DNA of 64,000 nucleotides, taken from NCBI RefSeq assembly GCF_028069725.1, contig NZ_JANEWG010000012.1:1-64000 (forward strand), written 5' to 3'. The notes beneath the pieces were generated by a model. It saw nothing but the letters and a program-made list of their open reading frames with translations. It made no database searches and was not told the DNA's origin. Numbering within the stretch: the first letter of the stretch is position 1; every line of letters starts with the position of its first letter. A program made the translations under genes and the position numbers. This DNA comes from Citrobacter sp. Awk 4 (lineage in GTDB: Bacteria > Pseudomonadota > Gammaproteobacteria > Enterobacterales > Enterobacteriaceae). This document shows, piece after piece, positions 58,455-64,000 of the stretch.

Positions 58455-59756
58455 TTATCGTTTTCCGCTGTGCAGCCAGAACGGTTCCTGAGAAATGGCT
58501 TCGTTGCGGAAATGTTCAATTTCAATGAATTGGCGGGTCACAATCGCATAGCGTAATCCCTGCCAGTTCGCCAGCCAGCTCTGCGCCGCATTGGCGTCGT
58601 AATAACCGGCCAGCAATAAGATGCTGTCAATGTTGCGGTTCAGGCGCGGAAGCTGATCGTTGTACTGATCGCCTAACGGCCGACCGAACACAGATTTCAG
58701 ATCAGCGGCATGCCGTGAGAGGTGAGTATCCGCAAAGCGCTTAAATGAACCTGAAATTTTGTCCTGCGCTTTGGCATCCAGGAACGGCTGCCAGCCTTTG
58801 GTCACCAGCCATTCCGTCAACGCCAGTTTAGCCATCGCTGTTTGCGTACTGTAAACCGCCGTCACCGCTGAAACCGCAGAGGCGATCGTCGCTTCTGACT
58901 GGGTGAACAAATCACGTAAGTGAGCGCTTGCTTTACGCGGAACAATCCCGCCGAACAGCATGAGTGTGTGGCGAACCAGCCCCATCGCCGCCAGAACATC
59001 GGCTTTGGCCTTTTTCTCACCGCGAACCCACAACTCTTCATGGTATTGCCACTGTGACAGTGCTAACTCCAGCGCAGCCTCAAACCCCTGCTCAACGCTG
59101 GCTTTCGCTGGCACCTTCAAAATTCCTGTCGCGTTGATTTCTCGCGGCGGGTTTCCCTGCGCCAGGTGGTAACCACGGGCCGCTTTGCTCAGGCTGCCCT
59201 GGCGTAATCCGGATTGGGAAACCAGCTGATTTGCCAGTTTCAGCACGCTGCGCATATCGCCTTTGAGCAGCTCAAGTTCCAGTTCGCAGATAGGCTCAGC
59301 GAACTCTCCCGCCTTCACATCCCCCAGATCGAGCGCGATTTCAATCTGGCTGCCTTCAACCTCAACCACCCATTTTTCACGATAAAAATCAGTGCGGAAC
59401 AGCGGTTGCACTTGTGAAGCGAGATCGGCCGGCATTTCGCCGTTTGGCCAGACTTCGGGAGGGAGTTTAGCGAGATCCAGCGTCGGTTCGGTCAGCGATA
59501 CATTGTATTCCGGACGCTGGTGCAGCCCCCCTGTCACCCGGCCCGCGATTTTCATGGTCATTTCATAATGACCGTTCTCGCCCCGAATACGCAGCCCCAT
59601 ATCGTGACTGCGCAGCCAATTATCTGATGTTTCGTAGTAAATATTCAGCAATTGACTGGGGGCATGATGCACCCCGCCTAACGTGTGCAGATGGTCGCGC
59701 AGTGCGTCTACCGCTTCGCGGTTGACGATAAACTTTAATTCGATTTCCTGAGCCAT
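58455..59756 (-). CDS. ygiF: Inorganic triphosphatase YgiF (CYTH-CHAD)
   Basis: A 433-residue enzyme that hydrolyses tripolyphosphate. The N-terminal CYTH domain (about 1-200) begins with the ExExK motif in EIELKF; RIRGENGHYEMTMK and ELELLKGD add further acidic and basic tunnel residues. The C-terminal CHAD domain (about 215-433) is a His-rich helical polyphosphate-binding region. The start at 59756 gives the E. coli length. It lies 21 bases before glnE and opens that operon. Confidence 0.96.
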   Translation of the reverse strand: MAQEIELKFIVNREAVDALRDHLHTLGGVHHAPSQLLNIYYETSDNWLRSHDMGLRIRGENGHYEMTMKIAGRVTGGLHQRPEYNVSLTEPTLDLAKLPPEVWPNGEMPADLASQVQPLFRTDFYREKWVVEVEGSQIEIALDLGDVKAGEFAEPICELELELLKGDMRSVLKLANQLVSQSGLRQGSLSKAARGYHLAQGNPPREINATGILKVPAKASVEQGFEAALELALSQWQYHEELWVRGEKKAKADVLAAMGLVRHTLMLFGGIVPRKASAHLRDLFTQSEATIASAVSAVTAVYSTQTAMAKLALTEWLVTKGWQPFLDAKAQDKISGSFKRFADTHLSRHAADLKSVFGRPLGDQYNDQLPRLNRNIDSILLLAGYYDANAAQSWLANWQGLRYAIVTRQFIEIEHFRNEAISQEPFWLHSGKR

Positions 59757-59997
59757 GGTCTTGTACTTATGGGTTATGTCACATATGGGAAGAATGACGG
59801 CGAACTTAATGCGTTCTTGTTTGTCAGTACATAGTATTTTGCGCCAAATAGCCATACAACGAGCAATTTGACGGGCGTAAAAGTTTGAAACAGTGGCATA
59901 GATGACACAGAAGATTCCGATTGATGTCGAATACTTTGCGTAGAGACACTGATGCCACTACTATCGTTCCACTTTCTATGACAATAACGACAGCCTG

Positions 59998-60618
59998 ATG
60001 CCAAAATTACGCCTGATTGGATTAACTTTACTTGCACTTAGCGCCACTGCCGTCTCCCATGCTGAAGAAAAGCGCTATGTTTCTGACGAATTGAGCACCT
60101 GGGTCCGCAGCGGTCCGGGGGACAACTACCGCCTCCTGGGTACGATAAACGCCGGCGAAGAAGTGACTCTCTTACAAACCGATGCCAATACTAATTACGC
60201 TCAGGTGAAAGACAGTACCGGTCGTACTGCCTGGATCCCGATGAAAGAGTTGAACAGCACCCCCAGCCTGCGTATTCGCGTACCGGATCTGGAAAACCAG
60301 GTCAAAACGCTGACCGATAAGCTCAACAATATTGATACGACCTGGAATCAGCGCACGTCCGACATGCAGCAAAAAGTGTCGCAGAGCGACAGCGTGATTA
60401 ACGGGTTAAAAGAAGAGAACCAGAAGCTGAAAAACGAGCTGATTGTTGCGCAGAAGAAAGTCGATGCCGCCAGCGTGCAGCTTGATGACAAACAGCGCAC
60501 CATTATCATGCAGTGGTTTATGTATGGTGGCGGCGTACTGGGGCTCGGTCTGCTGCTCGGTCTCGTCCTGCCGCACATGATCCCAAGTCGTAAACGCAAA
60601 GACCGCTGGATGAACTAA
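59998..60618 (+). CDS. ygiM: SH3-domain membrane protein YgiM
   Basis: A 206-residue TIGR04211-family protein. It has a signal/anchor sequence (residues 1-22), a bacterial SH3 domain (about 24-90; YVSDELSTWVRSGPGDNYRLLG) and a coiled coil (about 100-160) followed by a C-terminal transmembrane helix (about 172-194) and a basic end. The function is unknown. It is divergent from ygiF and lies 63 bases before cca. Confidence 0.94.
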   Translation: MPKLRLIGLTLLALSATAVSHAEEKRYVSDELSTWVRSGPGDNYRLLGTINAGEEVTLLQTDANTNYAQVKDSTGRTAWIPMKELNSTPSLRIRVPDLENQVKTLTDKLNNIDTTWNQRTSDMQQKVSQSDSVINGLKEENQKLKNELIVAQKKVDAASVQLDDKQRTIIMQWFMYGGGVLGLGLLLGLVLPHMIPSRKRKDRWMN

Positions 60619-60681
60619 ATCGCCTTCTCCACCACACTGACATATCATTGAGAGATGATGTTTTTCAGGAGAGGAAGTGGC

Positions 60682-61920
60682 GTGAAGATTTATCTGGTCG
60701 GTGGTGCTGTTCGGGACGCGTTGTTAGGGCTACCGGTTAAAGATAAAGATTGGGTGGTGGTTGGCGCCACGCCTCAGGAGATGCTTGACGCGGGCTACCA
60801 GCAGGTAGGCCGCGATTTTCCCGTCTTTCTTCACCCGCAAACACGTGAAGAATATGCGCTGGCGCGCACCGAGCGTAAATCGGGTTCGGGTTATACCGGT
60901 TTTACCTGTTATGCCGCCGCCGACGTGACGCTGGAAGACGATTTGCAGCGCCGCGACCTGACGATCAACGCCCTTGCGCGTGACGACGACGGCCAGATCA
61001 TCGACCCGTATCACGGCCGTCGCGATCTGGACAACCGCTTGCTGCGCCATGTCTCTCCCGCTTTCAGCGAAGATCCGCTGCGCGTCCTGCGCGTGGCGCG
61101 TTTTGCTGCCCGCTATGCTCACCTCAGCTTCCGTATTGCTGATGAAACCATGACGCTGATGCGTGAGATGACGGCTGCCGGTGAGCTGGAACACCTCACG
61201 CCGGAAAGGGTGTGGAAAGAGACCGAAAATGCCCTGACCACCCGTAACCCGCAAGTCTTCTTCCAGGTTCTCCGTGACTGCGGCGCGTTGCGCGTACTGT
61301 TCCCCGAAATAGACGCTCTGTTTGGCGTCCCCGCCCCGGCAAAATGGCATCCGGAAATTGATACCGGGATCCACACGCTGATGACGCTGTCGATGGCCGC
61401 CATGCTCAGTCCGCAAGTCGATGTGCGCTTCGCCACGCTGTGTCACGATCTGGGGAAAGGGTTAACGCCAAAAGAGTTCTGGCCGCGTCATCATGGTCAT
61501 GGTCCGGCGGGCGTTAAACTGGTGGAGCAGTTATGCCAGCGTTTACGCGTCCCCAATGACATTCGCGATTTAGCCAAACTGGTGGCGGAGTTCCACGATC
61601 TGATTCATACCTTCCCCATCTTGCAGCCAAAAACGATCGTTAAACTGTTCGATTCCATTGATGCCTGGCGAAAACCGCAACGGGTGGAACAAATCGCGCT
61701 GACCAGCGAAGCGGATGTTCGCGGGCGTACGGGCTTTGAAGCGTCGGACTATCCGCAAGGCCGCTGGTTACGAGAAGCCTGGCAGGTGGCACAGGCCGTA
61801 CCGACCAAAGAGGTGGTTGAAGCAGGATTCAAAGGTCTGGCGATTCGAGAAGAGCTGACCCGACGCCGTATTGAAGCTGTGACGGACTGGAAAGCATTAC
61901 GCTGCCCAAAGCCAGAATAA
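60682..61920 (+). CDS. cca: CCA tRNA nucleotidyltransferase
   Basis: A 412-residue multifunctional enzyme that adds and repairs the 3' CCA of tRNAs. It starts with GTG at 60682 ([12 protein letters not shown]) after AGGAGAGGAAG. Asp21 and Asp23 (VKDKDW) are the catalytic metal ligands; [10 protein letters not shown] is the ribose-base motif. The C-terminal part carries an HD phosphohydrolase domain (CHDLGKG and HHGHGPAG), as in other gamma-proteobacterial CCA enzymes. The frame also opens at 60655, but the GTG is the conserved start. Confidence 0.97.
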   Translation: MKIYLVGGAVRDALLGLPVKDKDWVVVGATPQEMLDAGYQQVGRDFPVFLHPQTREEYALARTERKSGSGYTGFTCYAAADVTLEDDLQRRDLTINALARDDDGQIIDPYHGRRDLDNRLLRHVSPAFSEDPLRVLRVARFAARYAHLSFRIADETMTLMREMTAAGELEHLTPERVWKETENALTTRNPQVFFQVLRDCGALRVLFPEIDALFGVPAPAKWHPEIDTGIHTLMTLSMAAMLSPQVDVRFATLCHDLGKGLTPKEFWPRHHGHGPAGVKLVEQLCQRLRVPNDIRDLAKLVAEFHDLIHTFPILQPKTIVKLFDSIDAWRKPQRVEQIALTSEADVRGRTGFEASDYPQGRWLREAWQVAQAVPTKEVVEAGFKGLAIREELTRRRIEAVTDWKALRCPKPE

Positions 61921-61929
61921 TTGCCGGAA

Positions 61930-61964
61930 TTGCCGGATAGTCGCGTAAACGCCTTATCCGGCAA
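61930..61964. repeat. REP-type palindrome between cca and uppP
   Basis: TTGCCGGATA (61930-61939) and TATCCGGCAA (61955-61964) form a perfect 10-bp stem between two convergent genes. It can serve as a shared terminator. Confidence 0.75.
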
Positions 61965-61971
61965 TCTGAAA

Positions 61972-62790
61972 TCAGAAGAACACAACGTAAACAGCCGCTG
62001 CCACGATAAAACGGTAAATCGCAAACGGAATGAACGAGATGCGTTTGATCAGCTGCAGGAAGGTCTTGATCGCCACCAGCGCGACGACAAAAGCGGTAGC
62101 AAAGCCGACGGCAAACATCGGGATGTCGGCAAGCGTCAGGAACGACCAGCTTTTGTAGAGATCCAGCGCAGTGGCGCCCATCATCATCGGCACGGCCAGC
62201 AGGAAGGAGAATTCAGAGGCCGCATAACGGCTCACGCCCATCAGCATACCACCGGAAATCGTGGCACCCGAGCGGGAAAAGCCCGGCCACAGCGCCAGAC
62301 ACTGGAAACAGCCGATCATAAATGCCTGACGGTAGGTCATGTCGTCGAGACCCGGCGCGCGCGGCTCTTTCGGCTTCAGGCATTCCGCCGCAATCAGCAG
62401 CAAACCACCGACCACCAGCGCATACATCACGTTAACCGGGTTAAACAGCGATTTAATGGTGTCGTGGAATACCAGTCCCAGCACCACCGCAGGGATCATC
62501 CCCAACAGAATATGCCCCAGCGTCAGACGCCCTTTTCCAGTGCCTTCATGTGGTCGCTTGCCAAAGTGAATGCCGATCAGTCCGAATAAACGTCGCCAGA
62601 ACATTACAACGACGGCCAGGATAGAACCCAGTTGGATCACCACTTCAAACGTCTTCGCGGTATCGCCTTCAAACCCCAACAAATGACCAACGATAATCAT
62701 GTGCCCGGTACTGGAGACGGGCAAAAACTCCGTTAATCCTTCGACCACACCCAAAATTGCCGCTACCAGCAGCGAGTGCATATCGCTCAT
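61972..62790 (-). CDS. uppP: Undecaprenyl-diphosphatase UppP (BacA)
   Basis: A 272-residue membrane phosphatase that regenerates the undecaprenyl phosphate carrier for cell-wall synthesis and gives bacitracin resistance. Glu17, Glu21 and His30 in [14 protein letters not shown] and the loop [10 protein letters not shown] (Arg about 173) form the active site. The ATG at 62790 is preferred; a TTG one codon earlier also exists. One residue shorter than E. coli UppP. Confidence 0.97.
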   Translation of the reverse strand: MSDMHSLLVAAILGVVEGLTEFLPVSSTGHMIIVGHLLGFEGDTAKTFEVVIQLGSILAVVVMFWRRLFGLIGIHFGKRPHEGTGKGRLTLGHILLGMIPAVVLGLVFHDTIKSLFNPVNVMYALVVGGLLLIAAECLKPKEPRAPGLDDMTYRQAFMIGCFQCLALWPGFSRSGATISGGMLMGVSRYAASEFSFLLAVPMMMGATALDLYKSWSFLTLADIPMFAVGFATAFVVALVAIKTFLQLIKRISFIPFAIYRFIVAAAVYVVFF

Positions 62791-62881
62791 CAATAAACCC
62801 CTAAATGTAAAAAATTATGCAGCAAAAAATGGATCCTGCGTTCAGACCCATTTATAGCCAGTTGGTTTAAAAATTATAGAG

Positions 62882-63250
62882 TTAATTATTTTCTTTCAGA
62901 TTATTGCCACGCTCAATGATTACGCCAACATTCGCCGCACGCGCCACAGCGCCGGGTTTACTGAGTTTGATACGCACCCACGGAGAATTAAACCGCGCCA
63001 GCAGCAGATCGGCAACCTCTTCCGCCACCCGTTCAACCAGCGCAAAACGACTGCCTTCCACGTGATTGACAACCGTTTCGGCAATGTCTGCATAGCTTAG
63101 ACAATCCGCCACATCATCGCTTTTGGCTGATTTTCGGTTGTCCCACGCCATTTCGATATCGAACACCAGTTTCTGTTCAATGGTCTGTTCCCAGTCGTAA
63201 ACACCGATAGTGGTGATGACCGAAAGTTGCTCTATAAATACAATATCCAT
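62882..63250 (-). CDS. folB: Dihydroneopterin aldolase FolB
   Basis: A 122-residue octameric enzyme of folate synthesis that converts dihydroneopterin to hydroxymethyl-dihydropterin and glycolaldehyde. MDIVFIEQLSVITTIGVYDW at the start and LSKPGAVARAANVGVIIERG near the end are typical. The ATG at 63250 is used; a GTG one codon earlier exists. It is divergent from plsY across 106 bases. Confidence 0.97.
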   Translation of the reverse strand: MDIVFIEQLSVITTIGVYDWEQTIEQKLVFDIEMAWDNRKSAKSDDVADCLSYADIAETVVNHVEGSRFALVERVAEEVADLLLARFNSPWVRIKLSKPGAVARAANVGVIIERGNNLKENN

Positions 63251-63356
63251 CACGACCTGCTCGCTTTTTGGCTAACCCGGATACCACTTCCGGCGAATTA
63301 TGCGTATTATCCACAGAAGTAACGTTTAACACGACATTTTCAAAACGGAACAGCTT

Positions 63357-63974
63357 ATGAGTGCAATCGCGCCTGGAATGATCCTCTTCGCGTACCTCTG
63401 CGGCTCAATTTCCAGCGCCATTCTGGTCTGCCGCATCGCTGGACTGCCCGACCCGCGTGAGAGCGGTTCCGGTAATCCGGGCGCGACCAATGTGTTAAGA
63501 ATCGGTGGCAAGGGAGCGGCCGTAGCGGTACTGGTTTTCGACGTCCTCAAGGGCATGTTACCCGTCTGGGGCGCATACGCGTTAGGCGTCAGCCCTCTCT
63601 GGTTGGGATTGATTGCGATCGCGGCCTGTCTGGGGCATATCTGGCCGGTCTTCTTTGGTTTTAAAGGTGGCAAAGGCGTTGCTACTGCATTTGGCGCGAT
63701 AGCGCCGATTGGTTGGGACTTAACGGGTGTTATGGCGGGCACCTGGTTGCTGACCGTGCTGCTGAGTGGCTATTCGTCGCTCGGCGCTATTGTCAGCGCC
63801 CTGATCGCACCGTTTTATGTTTGGTGGTTTAAACCGCAGTTTACCCTTCCGGTCTCCTTGCTATCGTGCCTGATTTTGCTGCGCCACCATGACAACATCC
63901 AGCGGCTGTGGCGTCGTCAGGAAACGAAGATCTGGACCAAACTAAAGAAAAAGAGCGAAAAAGATCCCGAGTGA
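63357..63974 (+). CDS. plsY: Acyl-phosphate:glycerol-3-phosphate acyltransferase PlsY
   Basis: A 205-residue inner-membrane enzyme (YgiH) that acylates glycerol 3-phosphate from acyl phosphate, the first step of phospholipid synthesis. Motif 1 [16 protein letters not shown] (about 37-52), motif 2 [20 protein letters not shown] (about 97-116) and five hydrophobic segments are present. PlsC, which makes the next step, is encoded at 29387-30124. Confidence 0.97.
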   Translation: MSAIAPGMILFAYLCGSISSAILVCRIAGLPDPRESGSGNPGATNVLRIGGKGAAVAVLVFDVLKGMLPVWGAYALGVSPLWLGLIAIAACLGHIWPVFFGFKGGKGVATAFGAIAPIGWDLTGVMAGTWLLTVLLSGYSSLGAIVSALIAPFYVWWFKPQFTLPVSLLSCLILLRHHDNIQRLWRRQETKIWTKLKKKSEKDPE

Positions 63975-64000
63975 TCCTATTCGCTGCTTATCGTCAGCGC

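Overview
This window is chromosomal DNA of an enterobacterium. The gene order and protein sequences follow the Escherichia/Salmonella stretch from gss through hyb, exbBD-metC, yqhD, parC, parE, tolC, ribB, hldE, glnE and cca to plsY almost without interruption. Three things point to Citrobacter or a close relative rather than E. coli: a flagellar-type chemoreceptor gene next to yghW, an intact yghX, and a DASS-family transporter in place of yqhG/yqhH. The genus is inferred from gene order and from memory of homologous proteins; no search was run. I see no rRNA or tRNA gene, no insertion sequence, no prophage and no CRISPR array.

Layout. 1-431 has no gene. 432-3395 holds gss (glutathionylspermidine synthetase/amidase) and yghU (a GSH-dependent oxidoreductase). 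3437-4414 is the decaying remnant of a binding-protein locus. 4492-11052 is the hydrogenase-2 operon hybOABCDEFG, read right to left. 11241-15542 carries yghW, a methyl-accepting chemotaxis gene with a sigma-28 promoter, yghX and yghZ. 15633-17060 holds three small genes of unknown function where E. coli has yqhA-yghA. 17198-23822 holds exbBD (with a Fur site), metC (with a MetJ site), yghB, yqhC, yqhD and dkgA. 24018-25472 is a DASS anion transporter. 25576-36354 holds ygiQ, ftsP, plsC, parC, visP/qseBC, mdaB and ygiN. 36450-41783 is an accessory sugar-utilisation island: a DUF2264 enzyme, a LacY-type symporter, a GH88 unsaturated uronyl hydrolase and a divergent AraC regulator. It is wedged between ygiN and parE, which are neighbours in E. 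coli. 41890-50028 holds parE, yqiA, cpdA, yqiB, nudF and tolC-ygiBC. 50068-55545 holds ygiD, zupT, a small membrane protein, ribB under an FMN riboswitch, ubiK, glgS and hldE. 55593-63974 holds glnE, ygiF, ygiM, cca, uppP, folB and plsY.

How the genes work together. The hyb genes encode one membrane-bound respiratory hydrogenase and its dedicated maturation proteins. ExbB and ExbD energise TonB. YqhC controls the aldehyde reductases YqhD and DkgA. QseBC and VisP/YgiW form a divergent signalling locus with CTTAA repeats between them. TolC lies under a Mar/Sox/Rob-type box. The uronide island looks like a self-contained import-then-hydrolyse system: neither enzyme has a signal peptide and a sugar:proton symporter sits between them. 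It is the best candidate here for an undescribed pathway.
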